Assembly (NCBI GenBank): GCA_029213005.1
Contig: JARGPI010000001.1
Coordinates: 62,001 to 126,000 of the forward strand
Source: Verrucomicrobiales bacterium
Lineage (GTDB): Bacteria; Verrucomicrobiota; Verrucomicrobiia; Verrucomicrobiales; DEV007
Length of the DNA stretch: 64,000 nt
Direction of reading: 5' to 3'
The notes under the pieces are model-generated. The model saw only the letters and a list, made by a program, of their open reading frames with translations, had not been told where the DNA came from and did no database searches. The translations under genes were made by a program, and so were the position numbers. Below, in pieces: positions 41,140 to 56,100 of the stretch (its first letter is position 1; every line of letters begins with the position of its first letter).

Positions 41140-44100
41140 ATGAAGAAGAAATCGCTGCTCCGTAAAATATTGTCTAAAACGACTAATAAGAAGGGAGTGG
41201 ATGATACGCCGATGGTGCCCCGGCAATATATGGCGGAACCCCTCGAGGCCCGAATTCTCTATTCGGGTGCGCCGGTCGATGTTGATATGGGTGATGAAGC
41301 GGCGCAGGCGGCTCCCGCTTCCGAATCCGCTGTAGTAGCAGAGCAGTTTGATTCGATACAGGAGTTTGGCGACACCGAAGTGTTAGCGCCACAGGCTGAA
41401 TCCGGCGAATCCGATCAGGAAGTATTACTATCAAGCTTTGAAAATCTCACCGACGACGAAATCCAAAAGCTTACCGATGCTGCGATTGAGCGTTGGAAAA
41501 ACAGCGGGTTGACGGAGGAACAGGTTGAGGTTCTGGAGATTATCGAAGTTTCAGTCATCGAAATTGAAGGGCTCGCACTAGGTTACGCCGAAGGAACGAA
41601 TATCTATTTGGATTCTGATGCCTTCGGACAGGGATGGTGGGTAGACTCAACTCCTTTGGATGATGTGGAGTTCTACATGGATGAGGAGGGCATCATGAGC
41701 GCCCTCGATTCCGCCGCGTCCAACCGAATGGACTTGCTCACCGTGATGATGCATGAAATGGGGCACGTGATCGGACTCGAAGATCTCTACAGTGAAGCGG
41801 ACAGCAATAATCTCATGTTTGGTTCCGCCCAAACCGGTGTGCGAATTCTCCCGGTCGAAGGTGAAGCGCTTGAGGCTGTTCCAGGATCTGTTGATTCGGC
41901 CCGTCTTGCCTACAATCCCAATGTGTTTACCGATGATGCGATTGATGCAGGAAACGACGCTACCTCTTTCACTTTGCGTGAGGCAATTTTGGCTGCGAAT
42001 AGCACGGGTGATGATGATGTAATCACTCTCGCTGCAGGAACCTACGAATTGGGAACCGACGCCGGTACGGTGAATGCAGGAGCGGTTGCAGGGAGCACTG
42101 AAGGAACCGGAGAAAACGCAGGACTGACCGGGGATTTGGATATCACCAACAACGGAACCTTAACCATCGTAGGTCAGGGCAAAGGAGTGACCATAATTGA
42201 TGGTAATGAACTCGACCGGATTTTTCATATTCACGGCAATGCCAATGTCACCTTTGAGAATCTAACCATTACCGGAGGCTTCCTTGATGAAGACTACGGT
42301 GGGGGAATCTATCACAACGGTAATCTGTTAACCTTGAACAACGTCGAAGTCACCAATAGTACGGTGGTAGACGATGTCGATAATAATACCCACGCTTTGG
42401 GAGGCGGAATCTACGTTAATAACAGCACCGTAGTGGCTACCGGTTCCGATTTAAAAGGTAATCAGGCAATTCGAAACGGCGGAAATGAAACCGCCGGGGG
42501 CGGGGGGCTTTTCAGCAATGGAGGGAATGCGAACACATCCTGGACGGGCGGAGAGATTTCCGGGAACACGGCTCGTGATGGTGGCGGGATCTATCTTTGG
42601 AGTGATAATTCGAGTCTGACTCTCGATGGGGTTACGATTTCGGGCAATGAGGCTATCAGTGGCGGTGGAATCAGAGTCAATGATTTAACTACCACCGTGA
42701 TTCGGAATGATTCTTCAATCGATGACAACCGGGCCACTGGTTCCGGCGGTGGTTTGTACACCACTACGGGCGCAACAGTTTCTTTCGAAACCGGTAGTGA
42801 TATCACCAATAACAGCGCTCAAAACAGCGGTGCGGGATTTTACGCCGCCACCTTGTCCACCATCAATATGAACGATGGTACTACCATGGTGATCCAGGGG
42901 AACGAAGTCGAAGATTCAGGTGGTACGATCCGGGGCTCTGGTGGGGGATTTCAGGTGGCTGAAGGTGCGCAGGTGAATCTCGATCAGGTAACCATTTCTG
43001 ACAACCGCGCGGATGATGGCGCCGGTTTTTATACCTTGCGGCGTGACACCATGGTGACGGGAACCAATGTAACGATCGAGAATAATACTGCGGATGTGCG
43101 CGGCGGCGGTTTCCGCAATGCTCAGCTAGGTGCGATTGTTGATCTGACTGATTCGGTGATTGAAAACAACTACGCCCAAAATGAGTATGGCGGAGGCTTC
43201 TATAACAACGGAACGGTTTTGCTTCATAATGTAGCCATACGCTCGAACGAGGCTCAAGGGCTGGATGAAGGGACTACTAACGATGACAGTCACGGCGGAG
43301 GTTTTCACAACCAGCTGGGTGAGGTGACGATAACTGGAACCTCTACTATCGCTTCAAACAAAGCTTTCGGCCACGGCGGAGGTTACTGGAACCGTGGGGG
43401 AACGGTGACGATCGATGGTGGTGCTGGAACTATCCAGATTCTAAGTAATATTGCAGGGGCTGACTCGCAGGGTGATGCCGCCGCAGTCGGGGGCGCCCGT
43501 CACGGCGGTGGATTTTATGCATCGGATGGCGGTGTCACCAATCTGACCAACGTCGATTTTATTGGAAATAAGGTAACCGCCAACAGCAGTGGCTTGCTCA
43601 CTGGAGTGGGCGGAGGATTTTACGCGGCGACGGCGGCTACCGTGAATCTGAATAATGTCGACATCAGTAATCATTCTGCCGAGTCGGGTGGCGCTTTCTA
43701 TGTCGATAGTGTGGGAACGACTGTCACCGGAGTCAATGTGACTCTAGACGACAACACGGCTCGGACCCGGGGTGGAGCATTCCGGGTCGCCAATACGTTC
43801 GCGTCCGTACATTTGACGGATTCATCGATCAATAATAACACCGCGGAAAATGAACATGGTGGAGGCTTTTATAACAACGGAACTGTTACTTTAGTAAATA
43901 CTTCGGTAGACGGTAACCAGGCACTCGACGAGGTGACTTCCGGTATTAATGTTGATGGAACCGATGGCGTTCTTTATAGCCGGGACAGTTATGGCGGTGG
44001 TTTCTACAACACCGGAGGCACGGTCAATCTTGAGGGAGGGACCACCGTTATGGATAATGACGCGTATGGTCACGGCGGTGGTTTCTATACTAATGGCGGT

Positions 44101-47100
44101 TTGATCAACGCCAGCGACACGGTAATCAGTGGAAATGAAATTATTCGCGATGTTCTAACCGTAGGCTCCACCGGCGATGGTGATACTTTGCGTCACGGAG
44201 GTGGTTTCGCAAGTTACGGTGATGGTGTCGTGAATCTCACCAATGTAACTCTTACCGGGAACCGGACAGGGCTCGATACCGGCGATATTTTGAGAGGTTC
44301 CGGCGGCGGGTTCTACAATCAGGACGGTTCGATCGTCAATATTCTCGGTGCAAGTATCATCTCTTCCAATCAGGCACAGGACGGCGGTGGATTCTACAAC
44401 ACTTCGACAGGCGGAACAGTTAACATCCTCGGAACGGCTGCGAGCGGAACGGTCATTCAGAACAATACGGCCCGTGTTAGGGGCGGGGGCTTCCGGTCCA
44501 CCGGGGGAACGAGTGTCAATCTGGAGCATGTGCTAATCGATGGCAATTTGGTGGGCACGGAACGCGGCGGAGGTTTCCATGCTGACGGAGCTCAGGTGGC
44601 CGGATCTTTTGTCACACTTTCCAACAACGAAACGACAGCGACTTCGGGCAACCGGCAGGGCGGTGGAGGTTGGGCCTCCTCTTATTCTGTAATTGACCTG
44701 TCAGACAGTATTGTCACCGACAACCGCTCCAATCAAAACGGAGGAGGCTTTTATATAGAAAACGCGACACTCAATTTGATTCGCACTTCGATCGATGACA
44801 ATTACAGCCAAAATTCCGGAGGGGGGTTGATGTTTACCGGTTCCTCCGTTTTTACGGCTGAGGACAGCAGTGTTTCCAATAATATTTCGAGGGATCACGG
44901 GGGGGGAATTTATATCACTGATGACTCAAAAGGAACTTTGACCCGTACTCACATTGATGACAACCTGGCCGGGTATGAGGAAGATGGGGTCACCCGTAGA
45001 GAAAGCGGGTCAGACGGTATCGGCGGTACCGCCAGAGGGGCTGACTTAAGGGGCGGAGGTATTCGGGCGTTGGGTAGAACGCAACTGGAAGTGACTAATT
45101 CAACGATCGATGGAAACGAAGCGGCCAGTTATGGCGGTGGTATCGATACGGATAATGAAGTTTCGATAACGATTGCAGGTTCCTCAGTATCGGAAAACGT
45201 GGCCGGTAATCATGGCGGTGGTATCCGGTTGGCCAGCAGTGCGGAACTGGACGCCACGAATACCACATTTAGTGGAAATTATTCGGGCTTTCATCGGGCC
45301 GCAACCGGAACGATCACGGCGGACTACGACGGACGGTATGGAGGGGCACTTTGGAGTCAGAGTGGTAGTGACCGCACCTATCTGAACCATGTTACGATTA
45401 CCGATAACTATGTGACTGCCGGTGGATCCGGTGCTGGTGCGGGAATTTATCGAAGTAGTGGGTTTATACAGGCTGAGAACAGCATTATTTTCGGGAACTA
45501 TGGCGATGCCGAACAAATAGGTACAGGCGGAGAAGACGCGGGTGATGTTCGCGGGGCAATTACGCTGGTTGGCGGTAATGTTCTTGGAACCCATAATACC
45601 AGCGGAGGTAGTATCAGTGGGGACACTCATCTTCGAATTACTGATGACCCTAATCTGCAACCTCTGGGTGCCTACGGCGGCTTTGCGCGTTCTCACGCTA
45701 TTACTCCTGGTAGTGTTGCTTTGGGCGCAGCGGTTGGTTCCACTATCTCGACTGATCAAACGGGTTTAGGGCGTTCTGCAACAGCATCCGTTACCACTTT
45801 GGATCCGTCTTTTTCGACCAAATCGGGAGAGGCCCTTTTAGAGGACCCTAATTTCACTCTCCTCGATGCCAATAGGACTCCGACTCTGATTGGTTCATCA
45901 TTAAATTTCCCTGCGGGATCCGTCGATAATGAAAACCTCTTTGAGTATCAAATTTTGCCTGCCGGGGAATTCCTGCCGACTTATCCAATCAGTTTAACGA
46001 TTGATATAGATTTCACTAAAATAACGGGCGATCAGGATTTTGTTTTTACACTTGATAGTGGGCACAACAGTCTGCCGATCCGGGTGGAAGATAATGACGG
46101 TGGGAAGGTACTTCTTGAAAATACCGAATTGTTCAGAGGTGGGGAACCGGCGACAGGTACCCCGGCGACTCTCTCTTTTACTTTTACCTTAACGGAAACG
46201 GGGTCGACTTTGGTCGCCACCCGCGATACCGGGGAAACCGGTAGTCATTCAGTTTCAACGGTGCTCAGTTCCTTCGGTGGGCTCAGTCTCAGAGCCCGAC
46301 TGGGTAATGCAGGCGAGCGATCTCAACTCGACGGTCTCACCGTTTCCGTGTCTCCGGCTTTTATCAATGGTCAGGAAGGCGGAGCGGACCTCGGAGCCTA
46401 TGAAACCGAGCCGGTTTCAGAAACTGTTGTCCTCGATGAATTTGATCTTCCGGAGACCGTGATATCGGGTCAGGATTTTTTAACCAACGCGACAGCCACG
46501 ACTACCGGCGGAGGGGCATTAACTTACGATTGGGAAATGACGGATAGCGCGGGTGCGACTGTGACCACGGGATCGGGAGACAATCCCTCATTTAATATCA
46601 CAAATCCGGCCGGCGATCCGGTGCGGCTTCTTGATGTCAAAATGACGGTTACCGACACGATAACGGGTCAGATAGTCGTCGAAACCGGACAGGTGAGAGT
46701 GGTGGATCCGGTGGCGATGCCGAATAACGCGACTCCGAACGTTACCGTGTTGACGGTGGATAACTCTGCCGGCAACACCTTGCGGGATCATCTCATCACG
46801 GCTAACACCAATCCCGGGAACTATGTCATCGATTTTTCCACTACGGTCGATTTTTCCACGACCGGAACTTCGACCTTTACGATTGGGGATGCACTGACGG
46901 ATAATAATACAGTAGCGGCGAGTAACGACGATGCGAATGCGAATGGAGATCTGGACATCAGCAAAACGGGTTCCAATGCCGGGTATATTAGTATTGTTGG
47001 TAATGGAGCTGCAGAGACCATCATCGACGGGGGAAATCTTGACCGGGTTTTTCATGTCTTGAGTGGATCTACGGTTTTCTTTTCCAACCTGACGATAACC

Positions 47101-50100
47101 GGAGGTGAAACGAGTCAGGACAGCCATGGTGCCGGGATTCGGAATGAGGGCGGCATCATCGTGATGAAAGATGTCGACATCGTCGATAACCAGGCGATCC
47201 GCGGAGCGAACAACGATGATGACGGGGGCGGTATTTACACCAGCAGCAGTGGTCGCAATTCCGGGTTCATCTTCATGACTAACGGGAGCGTTTCAAATAA
47301 CAGTTCCGAAGACATTGGGGGCGGGATCTATATGGATGGTAACAATGTAGGTGAGAGTATGCTTTACCTCGACGGCACGGTTGTTAGCGGTAACACTGCC
47401 AGTGTTCTCAATGCCAATATCGATGACCAGCGAGGCGGCGGAATGTATATTACTGATGATGGGAATCGCATTGTTTTTAACGATGTCACCATTTCAGATA
47501 ACGTGACCAACGGTCGAAATCGCGCTGATGGTGGAGGGATCGCGATCACTGGGGCAGATCACGTCATTGAGATAACTAACAGCTCTATCATTCGCAACCA
47601 GGCGGGAAGTGATGCTCACACAGGCGGTGCCCATGATGCCGATGGTGGCGGGCTCTGGGTGTCAGGAACGAGGAATGAACTGACTTTCACTAATACCGAT
47701 TTTGGAGGAGAGTTGGCAGGTGGTGCCGGTGCTGGTGGTATCGGAACCGCGAGGGTTGACGGTAATATTGCAGAGGACGATGGTGGAGGTGCCTACTTCG
47801 AAGGTCGATTTAATAATTACCATTTCGTTGATTCGAGCTTTATCGGTAACCAGTCTAATGACAATGCAGGCGGGTTCTTTGTCGCCAACGATACGGATAC
47901 GGTCAATTTCACTCAGACCCAGGCGGATGGGGTGCAGATTCGCAATAACTTTTCACTGACTTCTCATGCCGGCGGCTTTTGGAACCACGGGGTTCTGAAC
48001 ATCACCGGGGCTGCGCTCGATCCGATTGAAATTACTCACAACGAGGCGCAAAGTTTTAACCGGACCGGAACTAATAACTCGGATCGTCGCGGTGGCGGTT
48101 TCTGGGGCGGTGACAACGGAACGATTAACCTGACCGATGTCCGGATCGAGGAAAACGAAGCCAACCGGCACGGTGGCGGTTTCTGGAACAGTGGGGGATC
48201 AACGGTGAACATCAGTTCGTCCGATGCCGATGTTTTTAAATCAACGATATCAAATAACATTAACCTTGATACCAGTGATGGCGATGGTGGCGGCTTTTAC
48301 AACACCTCAGCCAACAGTGTTGTTAATTTGACTGACGTGGTGATTGACGGAAACACCACGACTGATGATGGAGGCGGTTTTTATCAGAGTTCGAATTTCA
48401 GTGCGACCAACCTCACGAGGGTTGAAATCACTTATCATGTGGCTCAGGATGATGGTGGAGGCTTCTACAATGCTTCAAGCGGTTCTATTGTGAATATGGA
48501 TGACGTCCTGATCGATAGCAACGAATCGGCAACTCAGCATGGAGGAGGTTTCCGAAACAACGGTATTGTCGACGGTAAGCAGGTCACAATTACAAATAAT
48601 AAAGCGGGTTCGTCCGATTTCGGGACGCTAACCAATAACCGCGACCGGATCGGTGGAGGTTTCTACAACGCCGGAGGTATCACAACTCTGGAGGACGCCG
48701 TCATCAATGACAATGAGGCTTACAGCCGTGGTGGTGGTATTTTTAATTCGGGCGGTGGTATTGTGACCGTCAGTTCCTCTGACCCTGCTGCCTTCCGTTC
48801 TAGTATATCGAACAATCTTATCAATCAAAACTCGGATCAATCCAATCAGACGTGGCGGGACTACGGAAGTGGTGCCGGGATCCACCAGGAAACAGCGGGT
48901 AGTGTGCTCAACCTCATCGGTGTGGATATGGAGAACAATACCTCGCTTGATGATGGTGGAGCTATCTTCCTCGAAAGTGATGGTTCTTTCGCCAACCTGA
49001 CCGACGTGCTTCTCAACAACAATACGGCCCGTGACGAGGGTGGTGGTATGAAGATTAATGCGTCTGGAATTACCGTGACTCTGAACAACGTCAGAATCAC
49101 AAATAATATCGCAGGATTTGACGATGCGGCGAATGGCGATCACGGTGGCGGGATCAGAAACGTGGGTACGATCATCGGAAGTGATGTCTTGATCTCAAAC
49201 AACATTGCCGGAGAGCAGGATTGGGAGGATGCCAGTACCAATAATAACAATGTGGGTGGTGGTATCTATAGTTCCGGAGGGAATGCCCGGGTGGAGTTGA
49301 CTCGCGTGACGATCGCAGACAACGACGCTTACGGGCGTGGGGGCGGTATCTACAACGCGGATGGCGTCGTGGAGTTGACAGATTTTATCGTCACCGGAAA
49401 TGAGACCGATCAATTGAGCAACGAATCTCAGGGCCGGGCCGGAGGCATCTGGAATAGTGGTGGAGGTTCGGTGATTCTAAACCGCGGTGAAGTTTCCCAT
49501 AATACGTCTTATGGGCACAGCGGGGGGATTCACTCTCAGGATAACTATTCTTCTATCGAGGCGACTAATGTCACTTTCAGCAATAACCTTGCGGGATGGG
49601 ACCCGAACAGCAATGCCTACGTCAATCAGAGAGTCGGTGGAGCGATTTGGGCAATCAGCTCAGGAAGAGTGGTTCTCGATCATGTGACGGTTACTCAGAA
49701 CCGCACGACCAGAAATAGTGGAAATAACGACAGCGGTTCTGGTCTTCGCATCGATAACGGCGGTATGTATGGCACGATAAGCAACAGCATCATTTCCGGG
49801 AATTTCCGGGATGTCGATGCTACCCCGATCAATGATAACATTGATAATAACGTCGGCGGGCGACTTACCTTTACCGGTAACAACATCGTAGGTACCTCTG
49901 TGGGAACCGTTCCGGGAAACAGTGCGACGATGAATCGCACTGATGACCCCGATTTAGGTGTTCTCGCCGACAATGGAGGCTATTCCCGCTCTCACGCCCC
50001 AAATGTGACGGATACGGCTGGCATTGTTGACGGAGCAATCTCGTCGACGACTGGCGAAGACCAGCGCGGGGTCAGCCGCCCGGTTGGAGCGGCGGCGGAT

Positions 50101-53100
50101 ATTGGTGCCTTTGAATCCGGTGCTTCGCCTGAAGTGACTGAGATCTCCCTGGTTCAAAACGAGGTGAATGAAAATAGCGTGGTCACGATCAATGGTGCGG
50201 GATCCAGCGATGGTTCGGCCTTTGATGTTACCGTCGACTGGGGCGACGGTACACCTTTGCAAACCATCAGCGTGGCCGCAGGGGATTATACTTTCTCCGC
50301 CACTCACATTTATGCGGATGATGGTTCGGCCACCGGAGGACAAGGGGGCTATACTGTCACCGTTTCTGCGATAGGGCAGGACACCGGAGTTGCTCCGGCT
50401 TTGACGGAGACGGTCACGATTAATAATGTGAATCCAGCCATTACCGTTGCGGGTGATTTGACAACTGAAGAAGGAACGAACTTCAGCCTGACGGGAGTCA
50501 CATTTACTGATCCAGGTTACGGTTCGACGGAACTTCTCAACTATACGATCGGTTGGGGTGATGGATCTGCCGTAGATACCGTCGTTGGTATGGAAGGTGT
50601 GGGTGGTGTTGATTTGCCAATTACCGGAAGTCACGTTTACGCCGATAATGGTCGATATACGGTAACGGTAACCGTTCAGGATGATGATGGTGGCATTGCC
50701 AGTGAAACACTACTCGTTGTGACGAACAATGCGGCCCCCGTCGCTTCTGACTTAGCAGATCGCACGGAATACGAAGGTGCCACCGTTTCATTACCTCCAT
50801 TTGCTTTCAGTGATCCGGGGACGCTCGATACTCATCCAACCATACTGGTTGATTGGGGGGATGGTAGCGATCCCGTTCACGCGACGGTAGTTGAAACTCC
50901 GACGGGCCCTCCTGGAATTGAAGGCGGAACGCAGTTTACGATCAGCGATACTCATACTTACGCTGCGGAAGGCACCTATCGGGTATCGATCACTGTGGTC
51001 GATGACGATGGCGGACGAATTGACAGGCAATTCACGATCAGTGTGGTGCCTCCGGCAACCGATGATCCGGAATCACCAGCAACTCTGACGACTGAGGAGG
51101 GGACTCCGCTCACCATCGATATTGTGAGCGACTTGCTTGCCAACGATCTCGCGACAGATCCAACCAATACCGGTGACGATGATCTTTCTCTTATCGGAGT
51201 GACCCGGTTCCCTGCCAATGGTGTCCTCAGTCTCGTTAATGGAAACTTGGTGTATACTCCAAATTACGGATTCTCAGGAACCGATAGTTTTGACTATGCG
51301 ATCGACAATGGGGAAGGCACAGTTGCGGCAACGACAGCGAGCGTTTCAGTCGTCAAAACAGGAACTGCAGCGGACCTGACGGCATCGGCCCCTTCGGCGC
51401 AAATCGCGGTCGAGCGGCAAAATGTGAAACTTGGAGCCGATCTTATTATTGACTCAGCCATTAATCCGGCCGGAGTCACCTATGATAGTGGTAACAACCC
51501 GGCTGACAGTGTCATCACCCGGGGTTCCATTGTGAACAGCCATATACTGCATTTCAATGACAGTGTTTCGAGCACAGGTTCTGTGACCTTCGACACCGAG
51601 ATTATCGGAATTATCTGGGGGGACGCCAATCTGAACGCTTCGGACGGGCTGCTTGGTAGCTCGACCGCCACTTATCCCAACGGTACGCTGAACCGGGGGA
51701 TTATTGACGACGCCGGAGCCGATCTCGTGACGGTGTCAGCCGATGGCAAAACTCTGTCATTCAGTTTCGACGGGCAGATCGATCAAATTCGGGTTCTTAC
51801 CGCGCCAGATCCTAATGAAACTGCCACGGTGACAATTCAGGTGACCAATGTAGCTGAAGCACCCCATGGTGGCGTCACCGGCACCACTGATGAGGACAGT
51901 AGCGTGACTATCAACGTGACTGATTCGAATTGGAATCAGCAAGGGTTGCTGACACCTGATGCATCAGCTATCGATATCACGGATCAGGATCAGCTCGGAC
52001 AAGTGGTGGCAATCGATTACGATGCGGTCAGTGGAGTTGGATTGGCCGTCATCGGTGGTGACCAGACGGGTGTTCTCGAGGATATATATGTTTATCGTTA
52101 CGAGGGGGGCTCCTGGTCGCTGGCTCAACGTATCATTCATCCGGATGGTGTTGAAGCAAGTGACGATAATTTTGGTTATGCCGTTGAAGTCGATGCCACG
52201 AATGAGCAGATCTTTATCGGTGCTCCCCGGGATGACCGTGGACCCGGAAACAATGGTGGAGTGGTCTTTGTCTATGATTTCAATGAGATTGCAGAAGTTT
52301 GGGAGATCGCCCAAACGATTGGAACCAACCAGAGTCTCTCCGGTCTGGACGGCGATGACGACTTTGGTGCAGCGATCGATATCTACGACAATGGCACCGG
52401 TACCCGGACTCTTGTCGTTGGGGCACGCCTCGAGGATTCGGGATCAGGTTCGAACTTCGGAGCGGTATATGTTTTCACTTCTACGGGAGGGGCAAATTGG
52501 ACTTACACTCAAAAGCTTGAAGCGTCTGATGAACAGAGTGGTGATGAGTTTGGTGAATCCGTAGCAATTGATGGAGATTATATCGTCATCGGAGCGGAAA
52601 ATGAAGACACCGGTGGCGGTAATGCCGGATCCGCCTACATCTTCAAGCAATCAGCTCAACTTGTGGTTGATCCGGCATCCAGTGATGGTGTGGTGACCTT
52701 CACTACCGACACGTCCGCGATAGGAAACGTAACCGTGAGTTATACCTCGGTGGCCAACACCGCCGTGACCACGGTGGTGGGAGTCGATACCGACACGATT
52801 GAGATCCAGCTAAGAACTGATGCTGGTGGGGTAATCCTGGCGGATGCTGATGAGGTGGCCGCCGCGATCGAAAACGGCGGAGCCGGGACGGCGACGGCGT
52901 CGGGTATTTTGCGGGCAACCGTTACCGGAACTGGCACGGATCTGGTAGAGACGGCTGCTGCGACCGCAGTTGTGGGCAATTGGTCCGAAATTCAGATCCT
53001 GCGTGCCGAGCAGCCCTACCCGGGGCAGCTCACCGAGCAGGACGACCGCTTTGGGTTCTCGGTGGACATCAGTGGTGATTCAATCGTCGTAGGAGCCCGA

Positions 53101-56100
53101 CAGGCTGACGATCCTGACAACGCAAGCTGGAACGCTAACAACACCGGTCGCAACCGGGGTGCTATCCACATTTTCCGCAACGATGGAAGCGATAATTTCC
53201 TCTGGGAACACACCGAATTGGGTGACAGCAAAGATGATCAGTTCGGTATTTCAGTCGCCATAGAAGGAGATACCGTAATTTCGGGGTCCTACCTCGATTC
53301 TATCGGTGGCGAAGGTGATAGAGGTTCGGTTATCGTGCTGACGCGTTCGGGAACAACGTGGACAGCTGAGAGCAAATATGGTCCGTCGGATGGCGGAGCC
53401 ATCAACCCACACGATCAACAGCACTTTGGCAGGTCGGTATCCCTCACCTCCGATGGAGCAGGGGGCTTCTTCTATCTGGTCGGTTCCGAGGAACTCGATG
53501 CGGAAATAACGATTGATGGAGAACTCCGGAGAGCTTTTAAGGTTGGGGGCGCACATGTGTTAACCAGCGGTTCGGATGGGGCGATTAACAGTGAGACGGC
53601 GCTCAATATTCCGGCGGAAGACTTGTTTGATTTTGATGCCGACAACGAGATCGGTCGTAATGTTTCGATTTCAGCAGATGGTAATATCGCAGTGGTAGGT
53701 GCTCCGCTCGGAAACAGTACAGATGACGCTGCGGATGATCACGATCGTGACGGGGTCGTGTATGTTTACCAGCGCAATGTAGGCAATCCTAACGATATCA
53801 ATGACGACACCTGGACTTTGACTGATACGCTCCGGGCCTCAAACCCCACAGAATTGGATCGCTTCGGAAATGATGTCGTCATTTCGCATGACGGTTCCAC
53901 AATTGTGGTGGGAGCTTACGATGACCATGGAAATGGATCCGACAGTGGTTCTTTCTATGTTTTTGAGGGTGGTGTGGGTAATTTCACCGAACAGAGAAGA
54001 ATGTCACCTGCATCCGCCAATGACGAACTTGGTTATAGCGTTGCGGTGAATGAAGATGGTAGTATCATCGCGGCCGGTGCCCGTCTCGATCACAATCCAA
54101 GCGACGATGAAGGCGCTGTCTTTGTCTGGACCCGGAACGATTCGGGAACCTGGGCCGATGCCGGTGATATGACTCGTCTGGGTGCTAGTGACGCGGCCGC
54201 CGATGATCAGTTTGGTCGCGGCCTGGCTCTTTCAGGAAACCGTCTTGTCGTTGGCGCGGCATTGGATGATGATAACGGAAGCAACTCTGGCTCCGCCTAT
54301 GTGTTTGAATATGATGGATATGGATGGCAGGAAACCCAGAAATTGCTGGCCAGCGATGGTGCCGGAAATGACCGTTTCGGGCTTTCCATCGATATACACG
54401 GCGATGTAATCGTAGTTGGATCCTATCTTGATCATAACTCGGTTGGTAGTGGCGGAGGAAACTCCAACGATCGCGGTGCGGCTTATGTGTTCCGTTACGA
54501 TGGGGCGTCCTTTGTGGAGGAGCAGCAATTGTTTGCTTCGAATGGAGGAAGCGAGGATGAGTTCGGACGTTCGGTGGCTGTCTATGGCGACAGGCTGATT
54601 GTCGGTGCCTGGCAGGAGGATACCGGAGGTTCGAACCGGGGTGCTGCTTACGTTTTCGAATTCGATGGTGTTGGATCCTGGACTGAGACTCAAATGTTGC
54701 AGAACGAGATTCAGGCACCGGATGATGAAAGCAGAGATTTCCTCGCGAATGGAGACAACTTCGGGATCAGTGTCGATATCGGTGCATCGACCGCTTTGGT
54801 CGGAGCCCCGAACTTCAATATAGTTGATGACAATGGAACGCCGGATGACACAAGCGATGATATTCTCCTTCGCAACTTTGGTGCGGCGATACCTTTTGAG
54901 CTGGCGACCTATAATCCAGAAGATGACAGCTCCGTTATCATCACAGCAGCGGATACGACCACTTCCGGCGGCGGAACGGTTACTTTTGATCCAGCGACCG
55001 GAGAAATTACCTTCGATCCGAATGGCGATTTCGAGCACCTGCTCCCCGGTGAAACGGAAACGGTGACGCTCAATTACACCATTCAGACCGGAACCAGCGG
55101 CCCGGGATCGGGACCCGGAACGGGAATTACCGCTGTGACCACCTCGGACGATGCAAATGGAGTAACCAATTTGGAAACCATTTCGACAGAGCGGGGTGAC
55201 TTCAATGCCTCTGATCTCGTTGGAGTGGATGTATTCCACTGGCATAATGAAACCAATTCAACCAATACCGTCACCGCCAACGACGCGACTAACGGTATCT
55301 ACGATCCGGGAGTTGGGAATCGCGCCGGAATGGTCGAGGATCTCGGACTCAATACCGGCTTGATCAACCCCGGCGATCCCGGTGAGTTATCGGCGGCAGA
55401 TCAATTGTTGCTCGGGCCTGACAATTCAACAATCAACGGTCTCGGAGTGAAGTTCGAGAATGGCGGAATAGTGGTTGGAGAAGGGATCGATATCATCGTA
55501 TTTGATCTGGCAGCCGGAGCTGACGACGCAGCGAAGAAGGCCGCATCGGATAGCTTCCGAATTAACCGGATCGATGGAACCGTGGGGAGCTATCAGGTGA
55601 CTGGCGGGACCAATGGAGATTACACGGTGTTCGGTGATAACGCTGCAAACAACGCGGTATCCTCGGATGCGACATCATTAAACGCGCTGGAAAGCGGTGT
55701 GTGGACTCCGGGCAGTGCCGCCAATCAGGGATATGCGGGAGTCGGTATTGATCTGACCTTATTGGGTTATCAAGTGGGTGATGTCGTCGAGGGGCTTTTC
55801 TTCTCGGGCGGTGGAGTGGACTTTACCCTGATCCGGGGGATTCCGCCATCATCAACGGTTACCGCTGAAATTACGGTAACGGGTGTCAACGACGCGCCAG
55901 TGGCGACCGATGACCCGAGTGCAGCTACTACCGATGAGGACAGCACCGTTTCCATCACTGCGGCCTCGCTGTTTGGAAATGATACCGATCCGGATGATCA
56001 GGTCGGAACGGTAGTCGAAGAGCAGAACGTTGGAGGTGTTGATACCACTAATACTGAGGGACTGGTTGTTCCTGCAACCCACGCGATAGGCGAAGTTGGA

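Noticed and set aside
54232..55245. 337-codon open frame on the minus strand
   Set aside because: Antisense to the giant gene, whose FG-GAP domains are clear; the antisense translation has no domain character.
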